This document shows positions 52,962 to 61,465 of a DNA stretch of 64,000 bases, one piece after another (positions within the stretch are counted from its first letter, which is position 1; every line of letters starts with the position of its first letter). The notes under the pieces are model-generated. The model was not told the DNA's origin. It saw nothing but the letters and a program-made list of their open reading frames with translations, and made no database searches. Location: contig NZ_CP013264.1 in the NCBI RefSeq assembly GCF_001456115.1, positions 372,001 through 436,000 of the forward strand. The letters run 5' to 3'. Source of the stretch: Sphingobium baderi (GTDB lineage: Bacteria; Pseudomonadota; Alphaproteobacteria; Sphingomonadales; Sphingomonadaceae). A program made the translations under genes and the position numbers.

Positions 52962-53716
52962 GGTTGCGCGAGTCCGGGCAGGGCGTTTTGGGCCAGAGGC
53001 ATGGTTCGGCCGGGAAAGCCCTCGAACAACTGGCCTACCCGTTTCTGCGCGCCGTCGGCGGTGCGGACATCCCCGCCCATCTGAAGATCGGCATTAAGCC
53101 AGACCAGTTCGCCCGTCTTGACGTCGACAAGGCCCGCATAGCCCTTGTGCAGGCCGGTGGGGACGGACACGCCGCCCATGGCCGCGAAGATCTGAAGCAT
53201 CTTGCGGCCGGTGGAGCCATAATGATCCTCGGTGGAAATGAAGAGGACATAGTCGGCGTTGCTGAGGCCCGGCAGGTCGGCCACATCGGTGCCAATGCTC
53301 CAGTCGAAGCCCTTGTCCCGCTTTTTCGTGGGCAGGCGGTTGCCGGGAAAGAACTGATATTCGCGCACGGAATCCGCGACGGAGGTGAACAGCGAGCGAT
53401 ATTCGCCGCTGAGCGCGCCCGCTTCCTCCGCTTCGCTGTCATAGGCGGCCACGCTGTTGCCAAGCTGGCCCTGAATATCCTGAATGGCGCGGTCGATATT
53501 GCGGCGCGCCTCATCCGTCCAATCGGCATTGGGTTCGAACATGCCGCCCGTCGATTGCGCGCCGACGATGACGGAAGGCCGCATCAGCACGATCCGGGCG
53601 CTGCCCGGCGGGAGGATGAAGCCTGATTTCACCCCGGTCTTTTCCTGCGCGAGGCCCGGTGACGCCATCATCAGCGCGCAGGCAGCCCATGCCGAAAGTC
53701 TTTTCCAGCCCCCCAT
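52958..53716 (-). CDS. Secreted protein of the M48 operon, unknown family
   Basis: 252 aa. The start at 53716 places GGGGGG four bases upstream; ATGs at 53719 and 53728 are closer to or beyond it. Signal peptide WAACALMMASPGLAQEK. The mature protein begins with a GSARIVLMRPSVIVG strand and contains ADYVLFISTEDHYGSTGRKM, then YAGLVDVKTGELVWLNADLQ, a fold reminiscent of CsgG/curli-type or GNA1162-like lipoproteins. No lipobox. It overlaps the protease gene by four bases. Confidence 0.75.
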   Translation of the reverse strand: MGGWKRLSAWAACALMMASPGLAQEKTGVKSGFILPPGSARIVLMRPSVIVGAQSTGGMFEPNADWTDEARRNIDRAIQDIQGQLGNSVAAYDSEAEEAGALSGEYRSLFTSVADSVREYQFFPGNRLPTKKRDKGFDWSIGTDVADLPGLSNADYVLFISTEDHYGSTGRKMLQIFAAMGGVSVPTGLHKGYAGLVDVKTGELVWLNADLQMGGDVRTADGAQKRVGQLFEGFPGRTMPLAQNALPGLAQP

Positions 53717-53984
53717 CATTCCCCCCATTGCAGGACGCCGTCCCCCGACGGCCTCCGGTCAGACCTTCAAGGTCATGTCGATGGATCATCCTGTTTAAAG
53801 GAGCTTGTCAATATGTTCAGTTGGACCATGGAAAATCCGATCCTGTCGAACCGGCCGCCCCCCGTTTCGGGAGCACGCGGCCTTTTTCTGTTTTCGGGGC
53901 CGTTCAGAAGGCGCACTACATGCAGGAGGAAGGGCGGGCGACCACACCGCCACGATCGATATGGACGATCCAAGGAGCAGATGA

Positions 53985-54458
53985 GTGAGCGCATTCGATT
54001 CCATTCCGCAACTGGGCCGGGGCGCCTATTGGCAGGAACTGGTGGTGGGGCAAAAGGGCAAGACATGGCGCCGCACCGTCACCGAAGCCGATCTGGTGAA
54101 CTTCATTTCGGCCACCGGCATGGTGGAAGTGCTGTTCACTGATGCGACCTATCAGGGGGCGGTGAAAGGGCGGCTGGTGCCCGGGGCGCTCACCTACAGC
54201 TTCATCGAAGGGCTGATCTTCCAGTCGGCGATCCAGGGCGTCGGCCTCGCGCTGCTGGATGTCCATATGAAGGTGGTGGCGCCCGTGCTGGTCAACGACA
54301 CCATCTGGGCCGTGCTGGAGACCACCGACATCCGCCCCACGAGCAAGGGTAACCGCGCCATCGTGAAATGGGACGTCACCATTTATAATCAGGATGAAAA
54401 AGTCGTGATGACCTATGAGGTTACGCGCATGGTCGCGGGCGATCCGGCGCGGGCGTGA
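53985..54458 (+). CDS. MaoC-like hotdog-fold protein
   Basis: 157 aa from a GTG at 53985 (AAGGAG eight bases before). Hot-dog dehydratase features: RTVTEADLVNFISATGMVEV, VPGALTYSFIEGLIFQSAIQ and a long C-terminal strand VLVNDTIWAVLETTDIRPTS. MaoC members hydrate enoyl-CoA, but the catalytic Asp-His pair is not obvious here (only GMVEVLFTDATY is at that place). The gene stands alone between a divergent operon and the rpoZ terminator. A non-canonical or thioesterase-like activity is possible. Confidence 0.7.
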   Translation: MSAFDSIPQLGRGAYWQELVVGQKGKTWRRTVTEADLVNFISATGMVEVLFTDATYQGAVKGRLVPGALTYSFIEGLIFQSAIQGVGLALLDVHMKVVAPVLVNDTIWAVLETTDIRPTSKGNRAIVKWDVTIYNQDEKVVMTYEVTRMVAGDPARA

Positions 54459-54505
54459 CGTGCAGGCACTGGCGGTAAGCACGCCTGCATAGCGCGCAAA
54501 AATAG

Positions 54506-54540
54506 TGAGGCCCGGTCCTGCCAGTGCAGTCCGGGCCTCA
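54506..54540 (-). terminator. rpoZ terminator
   Basis: Stem TGAGGCCCGG/CCGGGCCTCA (54506-54515, 54531-54540), followed on the minus strand by CTATTTTTG. Lies 23 bases after rpoZ. Confidence 0.88.
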
Positions 54541-54563
54541 TTCCCTCTCCGAACCGTTGAGGA

Positions 54564-54908
54564 TCAGCCGTCGTAATCGCCGCCGATATTCTGGTTGCGC
54601 GGCGGCGCGGCGGCGGTCAGGCGCAGCGCCTCCGCCGACTGGGCGATCGAACCGATTTCATCGGGCGTGTCGTCGTCATCGATCTGCACCTTTTGCAGCG
54701 AGCCGACGAGCGAATCCTGAAGATCCACGGGCAGGACGGTTTCTTCCGCGATCTCGCGCAGGGCGACGACCGGATTCTTGTCGCGGTCGCGATCAAGGGT
54801 CAGTTCCGCACCGCCGGAAATCTCGCGCGCGCGCTGCGCCGCAAGAAGGACGAGATCAAAACGGTTGGTAACCTTGTCGACGCAATCTTCGACGGTAACT
54901 CGGGCCAA
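54564..54908 (-). CDS. rpoZ: RNA polymerase omega subunit
   Basis: 114 aa. The conserved core [39 protein letters not shown] and [14 protein letters not shown] match omega, which helps assemble core polymerase and binds ppGpp with beta'. The C-terminus has an acidic, family-variable tail ([20 protein letters not shown]). It is a single gene here, with its own terminator. Not next to spoT/gmk as in enterobacteria. Confidence 0.95.
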   Translation of the reverse strand: MARVTVEDCVDKVTNRFDLVLLAAQRAREISGGAELTLDRDRDKNPVVALREIAEETVLPVDLQDSLVGSLQKVQIDDDDTPDEIGSIAQSAEALRLTAAAPPRNQNIGGDYDG

Positions 54909-55054
54909 CAGGGCCTCCTGAACAAGGAATGAGAGTCGTGAGACGCGCGCCTAACAGGCCGTGGCGGCAGAGTCAATGAAAGGGAATCGCCGTGTTGACG
55001 CGGCAACGTCCATGCGATGGCCGTTTGCGGACGCTTGCCGAAACATAAACGTCT

Positions 55055-55105
55055 GTTCGCCCTGAGTCGGGGCTGAGCTTATCGAAGTGGCTACTCAGGA
55101 CGAAC
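55055..55105. repeat. REP-like intergenic inverted repeat
   Basis: Arms GTTCGCCCTGAGT and ACTCAGGACGAAC (55055-55067, 55093-55105; 12 of 13 pair) with CTGAGCTTATCGAAG in the loop, a form common as dispersed intergenic repeats in sphingomonads. Confidence 0.6.
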
Positions 55106-55206
55106 GGGGAGGGAGGCGCGCAATCGCTCTTCACCCATGATCGTCACTCAGCACCGGACTTCCCGCCCCTATGGCCAAGCGCGGCGAATGAGCGCATGAA
55201 CGGGGC

Positions 55207-56409
55207 ATGGCGACCAACCAGCCCGCCCCATCGCCCGAGGAGACGGACGGCATCCGCTTCACGCTGGACGGCAATGATCTGCGCGTGATCGATCATGGCC
55301 CGGCGTTGCGCGGCGCTCTCATCCAATTGATCGACGGCGCACGCGAGAGCCTGAAGCTTTATTATTATATCTTTGCCGATGACCATAGCGGGCGGCTGGT
55401 GCTGGACCGGCTGGTCGCCGCGCGGGCGCGGGGCGTGACCGTGACGCTGATGATCGACGCCTTCGGATCGGGCAAGACGCCGGCCGGCTTCTTCGACCCG
55501 CTGATCGAGGCAGGCGGGCATTTCGGTTGGTTCGGGGCGCGGCGCTCCACCCGCTATCTGATCCGCAATCATCAGAAGATGGCGATCGCCGACGATCGGC
55601 GGCTGCTGATCGGCGGCTTCAATGTGGAGGACAGCTATTTCGGCCTGCCGGAAGATGACTGCTGGCACGATCTGGGCCTGATGATCGACGGCCCGCAGGC
55701 CGAGGCGATGACGCTGTGGTATGGTCAGCTCTGGCGATGGGTGTCGACGCGCAAGCAGAGCTTCCGCCTGCTGCGCGGGCTGGTGCGGCATTGGGGCAAA
55801 CGGTCGCGGCGCCAGGAAGGATCGCCGTTCCGCTGGCTGATCGGCGGGCCGACGCGCCGGCTCAGCCCCTGGGCGACGGTGGTGAAACGCGATCTGGAGA
55901 CGGCGCGGCGGGTGGACATGGTGGAAGCCTATTTCTCGCCGGGCCGGGGGATGCTGAAACGGATCGCCCGCGCGGCGCGGCGCAAGGGCGCGCGCATCAT
56001 CCTGCCCGCCCGGTCAGACAATGGCGCGACCGTCGCGGCGGCGCGGCTGCTCTATGGCCCCTTGCTGAAGCGGGGCGTGGAGATTTTCGAATATCAGCCG
56101 TGCAAGCTGCACATGAAGCTGATCGTGATCGACGATGCGGTCTATATCGGATCGGCCAATTTCGACATGCGTAGCCTGTTCCTCAATCTGGAAGTCATGC
56201 TGAAAGTGGAGGATGCGCCCTTTGCCGAAGCCATGCGCGCTTTCATCACGCGGCAGGCGCAGGAAAGCCGCCGGATCACGCTGGAGACTTACAAGGCGCA
56301 GCGCGGCCCGCTGACGCTGGCGAAACAGTGGATCAGCTATCTGCTGGTGGGCGTGCTCGACTATACCGTGACGCGGCGGCTCAATTTCCGTAACCCGGAC
56401 GCGGATTGA
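55207..56409 (+). CDS. Phospholipase-D-superfamily protein (cardiolipin-synthase-like)
   Basis: 400 aa with two HKD motifs: RNHQKMAIADDRRLLIGG (H122, K124, D129) and LHMKLIVIDDAVYIGSAN (second half). No N-terminal membrane helices, unlike bacterial cls, so it is a soluble or peripheral short form such as ClsB/C. Known: such enzymes make cardiolipin or transfer phosphatidyl groups. The start at 55207 has no strong ribosome site, and an upstream REP-like repeat separates it from rpoZ. Convergent with ald, only six bases apart. Confidence 0.87.
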   Translation: MATNQPAPSPEETDGIRFTLDGNDLRVIDHGPALRGALIQLIDGARESLKLYYYIFADDHSGRLVLDRLVAARARGVTVTLMIDAFGSGKTPAGFFDPLIEAGGHFGWFGARRSTRYLIRNHQKMAIADDRRLLIGGFNVEDSYFGLPEDDCWHDLGLMIDGPQAEAMTLWYGQLWRWVSTRKQSFRLLRGLVRHWGKRSRRQEGSPFRWLIGGPTRRLSPWATVVKRDLETARRVDMVEAYFSPGRGMLKRIARAARRKGARIILPARSDNGATVAAARLLYGPLLKRGVEIFEYQPCKLHMKLIVIDDAVYIGSANFDMRSLFLNLEVMLKVEDAPFAEAMRAFITRQAQESRRITLETYKAQRGPLTLAKQWISYLLVGVLDYTVTRRLNFRNPDAD

Positions 56410-56415
56410 GTAACG

Positions 56416-57531
56416 TCAGGCGATGGCCTGTTCCGCCGGAGTATAGGGAAGGTCCAGATCTTCGGCCACCGCCTGATAGGTAATCCTGCCGTCCCAGACA
56501 TTGAGACCCGCGAGCAGGTGCGGGTCGCGGCGCATCGCTTCCTTCCAGCCCAGATCCGCGATCCGCAGCGCATGGGGCAACGTCACATTGTTGAGCGCAT
56601 AGGTGCTGGTGCGGGCCACCGCGCCGGGCATGTTGGCGACGCAATAGTGGACGATGCCGTCCACGATATAGGTCGGTTCGGCATGGGTGGTCGCATGGCT
56701 GGTTTCAAAGCAGCCACCCTGATCGATCGCGACGTCGACCAAAACCGCCCCCTTCTTCATGGTCCTCAGCATTTCGGCCGTCACCAGCTTGGGCGCGGCG
56801 GCGCCGGGGATCAGCACCGCGCCGATCACAAGGTCCGCCTCCGCCACGCATTCGGCGAGGTTCGCGCGATTGGAAAAGCGTGTCTTTGCCCGCGCCTCGA
56901 AATACATGCCGAGCCGTTCGAGCGCCTGCGGATCACGGTCGAGGATGGTGACGTCCGCGCCCAGGCCCGCCGCCATCTGCGCGGCATTGAAGCCGACCAC
57001 GCCGCCGCCGATCACAGCGACCTTGGCAGGCAGCACGCCCGGCACGCCGCCCAGCAGCACGCCGCGCCCGCCATTCGCCTTTTCGAGCGCGGTCGCGCCC
57101 GCCTGGATCGACATGCGGCCCGCGACCTGGCTCATCGGCTTGAGCAACGGAAGGCCGCCGCTGTTGTCGGTCACCGTTTCATAGGCGATGCAGGTCGCGC
57201 CCGACGCGATGAGGTCGCGAGTCTGTTCGGGGTCGGGCGCGAGGTGGAGATAGGTGTAGAGGATCTGGCCGGGCCGCAGCATGGCGCGCTCCCCGGCTTG
57301 CGGCTCCTTCACCTTCACGATCATCTCCGCCGTGGCGAAGATTTCGGCGGCGGCCGGGACGATGCGCGCGCCGGCCCGCTCATAAAGTGCGTCATGCGCG
57401 CCGATCCCTTCGCCCGCGCCGCTTTCCACCAGCACGTCATGGCCATGCGCCGCCAGTTCATGCGCGCTTTCCGGCGTAAGGCCGACGCGATATTCGTGAT
57501 TCTTGATTTCCCTGACGGTACCGACAATCAT
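56416..57531 (-). CDS. ald: Alanine dehydrogenase
   Basis: 371 aa from the ATG at 57531. N-terminal catalytic domain [20 protein letters not shown], then [14 protein letters not shown] with its Lys, [13 protein letters not shown] with His; the Rossmann fold is at [20 protein letters not shown] with [14 protein letters not shown]. The end [20 protein letters not shown] is diagnostic. Converts L-alanine and NAD+ to pyruvate, ammonia and NADH. An Lrp-type regulator usually sits beside ald; none is here. Confidence 0.94.
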   Translation of the reverse strand: MIVGTVREIKNHEYRVGLTPESAHELAAHGHDVLVESGAGEGIGAHDALYERAGARIVPAAAEIFATAEMIVKVKEPQAGERAMLRPGQILYTYLHLAPDPEQTRDLIASGATCIAYETVTDNSGGLPLLKPMSQVAGRMSIQAGATALEKANGGRGVLLGGVPGVLPAKVAVIGGGVVGFNAAQMAAGLGADVTILDRDPQALERLGMYFEARAKTRFSNRANLAECVAEADLVIGAVLIPGAAAPKLVTAEMLRTMKKGAVLVDVAIDQGGCFETSHATTHAEPTYIVDGIVHYCVANMPGAVARTSTYALNNVTLPHALRIADLGWKEAMRRDPHLLAGLNVWDGRITYQAVAEDLDLPYTPAEQAIA

Positions 57532-58028
57532 GACCTTGCTCTCCCGGTTTCCCCGGCGCGCCATGGGCACGCCCGGCCTGCCATGGTGATATTGCGGAAA
57601 TCATGACGCTTGTTCCCGCAATTGGCCAGCGGGCAATATTCTTCCAATGCCGATGAAGCTGGAATGACCGATCCGCGGGCGGCGCGTTCCTTGCCGGATG
57701 CCTGTCCTGCACGTTGATCCAGATCAGCACGATTTATGGGAACGTCTCGTCCCCCCTATCGTTATAAGAGCGTATATTTCAGCATCGTGACGAAGACGGG
57801 TGAGGGGACAATCTCCGAGCCGTGCTTTTCCCGTGCGCGAAATGGCCAGAATGAACGTTTTTCCCAGGAAACTGGTCGGAGTTGGATATCGGAAACACAA
57901 TCAGCCTGTAGACATCCATCCCCCTTCCTCCCCAGAATCGGAAACTGCTCCGATAGGGAGGGTCGTTCCGGATGATGTCGGGCCAATGACCGCTATCGAC
58001 GATGGGCCAGCCATGTGAGGATTCATGG
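57532..58028. other. Divergent intergenic stretch between ald and the glycosyltransferase
   Basis: No gene is seen. It carries the promoters of both directions, including one clear stress promoter on the plus strand at 57739-57763. The remaining bases have only shadow open frames. Confidence 0.45.
57739..57763 (+). promoter_or_regulatory. EcfG-type general stress promoter
   Basis: GGAAC (57739-57743), 16 bases, CGTT (57760-57763), the consensus of the alphaproteobacterial EcfG sigma factor. Faces the glycosyltransferase gene 265 bases downstream. Confidence 0.65.
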
Positions 58029-59123
58029 ATGAAGATTGCCCAGATTGCGCCCTTGGCGGAAAGTGTTCCTCCTAAACTTTACGGCGGCACGGAACGGATC
58101 GTATCCTATCTTACCGAGGAACTGGTCCGCCAGGGTCATGACGTCACCCTGTTCGCCAGTGGGGATTCCCGAACGAGCGCGGAACTCGTCCCCGTCACGG
58201 ACATGGCGTTGCGGCTCAATGGAAAGGTCATCGACCCGATCCCCTATCATATGATGCTGCTGGAAGCGGTCATGCGCCGCGCCGACGCATTCGATGCGCT
58301 TCATTTCCATATCGACATATTGCACATGCCCATGGTGCGGGACTGCCTGGACAGGACCGTGACGACGCTGCACGGGCGGCTCGATCTGCCCGATCTCCCC
58401 GCTTTCTATCGCGTGTTTCCGCATCATCCGCTGGTGTCTATCTCCGACCATCAGAGATTGCCGATGCCGCCCGTCACCTGGGCGGGGACCATCCATCATG
58501 GCCTGCCTGCGGACCTGCTGCCGCCGCAATTGGGGCCAGGTCAGGGCTATCTGGCGTTTCTGGGGCGCATTTCCCCCGAAAAGCGGCCGGACCGGGCCAT
58601 CCGCATCGCCGCCCGGTCGGGTATGCCGCTGCGTATCGCGGCAAAGATCGATGCGGTCGACCGGCACTATTGGGAAACGGAAATCGCGCCGCTGATCGAA
58701 CGCCATCCCAATGTCAGCTTCATCGGCGAGATCGACGAACGGCAGAAGGCGGAATTTCTGGGGCAGGCAAGCGCCCTGATCTTCCCGATAGACTGGCCCG
58801 AGCCGTTCGGGCTGGTGATGATCGAGGCCATGGCCTGCGCCACGCCGGTCATCGCCTTTCGCTGCGGATCGGTCCCGGAGATCATCGACGAGGGCGTGTC
58901 CGGCTTCATCGTCGAGAGCGAGGATGAAGCGGTGGCGGCCGTGGCAAGATTGAAGGATCTCGACCGCAGGCGGGTCCGTGCCGCATTTGATGCACGTTTC
59001 ACTGCGGAACGCATGGCGCGCGACTATATCTCGCTCTATCGTGGCCTGCCCGGCGCGCGCATGGAAGCAGCGCGCCTGCGTCGTCAGCTGGGGGAAGAAG
59101 CCGACCTGCAAATCGTTGCGTAA
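58029..59123 (+). CDS. GT4-type glycosyltransferase
   Basis: 364 aa from the ATG at 58029 (GAGG eight bases upstream). An N-terminal acceptor domain (PPKLYGGTERIVSYLTEELV) is followed by the donor domain, LAFLGRISPEKRPDRAIRIA, IFPIDWPEPFGLVMIEAMAC and ATPVIAFRCGSVPEIIDEG (E-x7-E). GT-B fold, retaining. It transfers sugar from a nucleotide donor; the acceptor is unknown. It sits in one operon with the following glucosidase-like gene, 10 bases apart, behind an EcfG-type promoter. A role in a stress-induced glycan or storage polymer fits. Confidence 0.88.
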   Translation: MKIAQIAPLAESVPPKLYGGTERIVSYLTEELVRQGHDVTLFASGDSRTSAELVPVTDMALRLNGKVIDPIPYHMMLLEAVMRRADAFDALHFHIDILHMPMVRDCLDRTVTTLHGRLDLPDLPAFYRVFPHHPLVSISDHQRLPMPPVTWAGTIHHGLPADLLPPQLGPGQGYLAFLGRISPEKRPDRAIRIAARSGMPLRIAAKIDAVDRHYWETEIAPLIERHPNVSFIGEIDERQKAEFLGQASALIFPIDWPEPFGLVMIEAMACATPVIAFRCGSVPEIIDEGVSGFIVESEDEAVAAVARLKDLDRRRVRAAFDARFTAERMARDYISLYRGLPGARMEAARLRRQLGEEADLQIVA

Positions 59124-59133
59124 AGGACAGCCC

Positions 59134-61350
59134 ATGGCATCATCCATCCAGTCGCAAACCGACCTGGCGAATGCGGACCTGGAACAGAGGCTGTCGCAGA
59201 TGAACACGCAGTTCTTCATCCCGGCAACCGCTTCGCTGCACGAACGCCGCCCGCGCACATTGAAACATGGCGACAGCTTCGCCGTGTTCGACCACAGCGG
59301 AGACGCCATTTCCGGGCCAGGCAGTCCGGAGGGGCTTTATTATCGCGACACGCGGCACCTCTCCCACCTGTTCCTGACGGTGAACGGGCAGCGCCCCATC
59401 CTGCTGAGTTCGGGCCTGCGGGACGACAACACGATGCTGACCTGCGATCTGGCCAATCCCGATTTCATAGGGGCGGACGGCCGGGTGGAGGTCGAACATG
59501 ACCTCATCCACCTTCGCCGGACCCGGTTCCTGTGGAAAAGCGCCGTTTACGAACGCATCACCATCCGCAATTTCGACAAGCAGACACGGCAGATGACGGT
59601 CGGCATCAGCTTCGATGCCGATTTCCGGGATCTGTTCGAGATCCGGGGCACCGTTCGCCTGCGGCGCGGCGCGATGATGGAACCGGAAATACAGTCCGAT
59701 ACAGTATGCCTTCGCTACAAAGGCCGGGACGATCAGGATCGCGTTACCCAGATCGAATTCGATCCGGTCCCCCGGCAACTGACGGCCACGGATGCCCTTT
59801 TCGACATCACTTTGTCCCCGGCGGAGCGGTGCACGATCTTCATGCGGATCGGCTGCGTGGCCGAACAGTCCGACGATGACCTGCCCAAGCGTTTCCTGAA
59901 ATCCCTTCGCGAAGCCATGCAGGGATCACGGCAGGCATTGGCGCGCGGCGCCACGATCCATTCTTCCAATCAGCTTTTCAACGAAGTGACCCGCCGCGCC
60001 GTCGCGGACATCGCCATGCTTTCGACCGAGACCGAATATGGTCCCTATCCCTATGCCGGCATTCCATGGTTCAGCACGATTTTCGGGCGGGACGCGCTCA
60101 TCACAGCGATGCAGACGCTCTGGCTGGATCCGGCGATCAGCCGCGGGGTGCTGGGCTATCTGGCCGCGCATCAGGCGACGGATTTCGATCCGGCGGCCGA
60201 TGCCGAGCCGGGCAAGATCCTGCACGAAGTGCGCCATGGCGAAATGGCCGAACTGGGCGAGGTTCCTTTCCGCCATTATTATGGAAGCATCGATTCAACG
60301 CCGCTTTTCGTGATGCTGGCGGGCGTCTATCTGGAACGGACGGACGACATCTCCTTTATCGCGGGGATAAGGGATAACCTCGACGCGGCCCTGAACTGGA
60401 TCGACGTCTATGGCGACAGGGACGGCGACGGGTTCGTCGAATATGGCCGTTTGACGGACGCGGGTCTGGTCAATCAGGGCTGGAAGGACAGCCACGATTC
60501 CATCTTCCATGCCGACGGGACGATTGCACAGGGGCCGATCGCGCTCGCCGAAGTGCAGGCCTATGTGTTCGGCGCATGGAACGCCGCCGCCGCGATCTTC
60601 GCCAGGCTGGGGGAAGTCGACCGGGCCAGCCATTATGTGGAGCGGGCGAACCATTTGCGCGATACATTCGACGCGGCCTTCTTCGATGAGGAGCTTGGCA
60701 CCTATGTGCTGGCTCTGGACGGACGGAAACGCCCCTGCCGCGTTCGGTCGTCCAATGCCGGCCATGTCCTCTTTGCCGGGCTGGCGCGGAAGGATCGCGC
60801 TCACGCGGTCGTGCGATCGCTCATGGCCCCGGCGTCCTTTTCCGGATGGGGCATCCGCACGGTCGCATCGACGGAAGCCCGTTATAATCCCATGAGCTAT
60901 CATAACGGGTCGATCTGGCCGCACGACAATGCGCTGATCGCGGCGGGTTTCTCCCGCTATGGCTACAGGAAGGAAGCGGCGACGGTTTTCGAGGGTCTCT
61001 TTGCCGCAGCCACCTATGTCGACCAGATGCGGTTGCCCGAACTCTTCTGCGGCTTTCCCCGCAGACGGGCGCAGGGTCCGACCTTCTATCCCGTCGCATG
61101 CAGCCCGCAGGCATGGTCGGCCGCCGCTCCGCTGTTGCTCATCCAGGCAAGCCTGGGTCTGAATTTCGACACGGACGCGCAGCGGGTCCGGCTGATCGAA
61201 CCGACCCTGCCCGACTTTCTGGACACGCTGACGCTCAGCAACCTTCCCATCGGCGAAGCCAAAATCGATATCGAGTTCGTGAACCTGGCGGGCAATGTCG
61301 TCGTCAAATCATCCCATGGTCAGGATGCGCGCGTGCTCATCCTGACCTGA
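59134..61350 (+). CDS. Amylo-alpha-1,6-glucosidase (glycogen debranching-like)
   Basis: 738 aa from the ATG at 59134 (AAAGGA six bases upstream). An N-terminal glycogen-debranching-type domain (about 40-250, GLYYRDTRHLSHLFLTVNGQ; FADADFRDLFEIRG-like) is joined to an (alpha/alpha)6 barrel with YAGIPWFSTIFGRDALITAM, LVNQGWKDSHDSIFHADG and NPMSYHNGSIWPHDNALIAA, which contain the candidate acid and base residues. Known: such proteins hydrolyse alpha-1,6 or related linkages and often accompany GT4 enzymes in stress-induced operons. No signal peptide, so cytoplasmic. Substrate not known. Confidence 0.87.
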   Translation: MASSIQSQTDLANADLEQRLSQMNTQFFIPATASLHERRPRTLKHGDSFAVFDHSGDAISGPGSPEGLYYRDTRHLSHLFLTVNGQRPILLSSGLRDDNTMLTCDLANPDFIGADGRVEVEHDLIHLRRTRFLWKSAVYERITIRNFDKQTRQMTVGISFDADFRDLFEIRGTVRLRRGAMMEPEIQSDTVCLRYKGRDDQDRVTQIEFDPVPRQLTATDALFDITLSPAERCTIFMRIGCVAEQSDDDLPKRFLKSLREAMQGSRQALARGATIHSSNQLFNEVTRRAVADIAMLSTETEYGPYPYAGIPWFSTIFGRDALITAMQTLWLDPAISRGVLGYLAAHQATDFDPAADAEPGKILHEVRHGEMAELGEVPFRHYYGSIDSTPLFVMLAGVYLERTDDISFIAGIRDNLDAALNWIDVYGDRDGDGFVEYGRLTDAGLVNQGWKDSHDSIFHADGTIAQGPIALAEVQAYVFGAWNAAAAIFARLGEVDRASHYVERANHLRDTFDAAFFDEELGTYVLALDGRKRPCRVRSSNAGHVLFAGLARKDRAHAVVRSLMAPASFSGWGIRTVASTEARYNPMSYHNGSIWPHDNALIAAGFSRYGYRKEAATVFEGLFAAATYVDQMRLPELFCGFPRRRAQGPTFYPVACSPQAWSAAAPLLLIQASLGLNFDTDAQRVRLIEPTLPDFLDTLTLSNLPIGEAKIDIEFVNLAGNVVVKSSHGQDARVLILT

Positions 61351-61465
61351 TCGACGTCCAACCGCTCCGCGTGCGCGACCAACTGGCGGGTTCATGGCAG
61401 GAAATGGCGATATGGTCGCCATCCATCGACCAAAGGTCGCGCCTCTCCTCCGCCAAAAACGCCCG

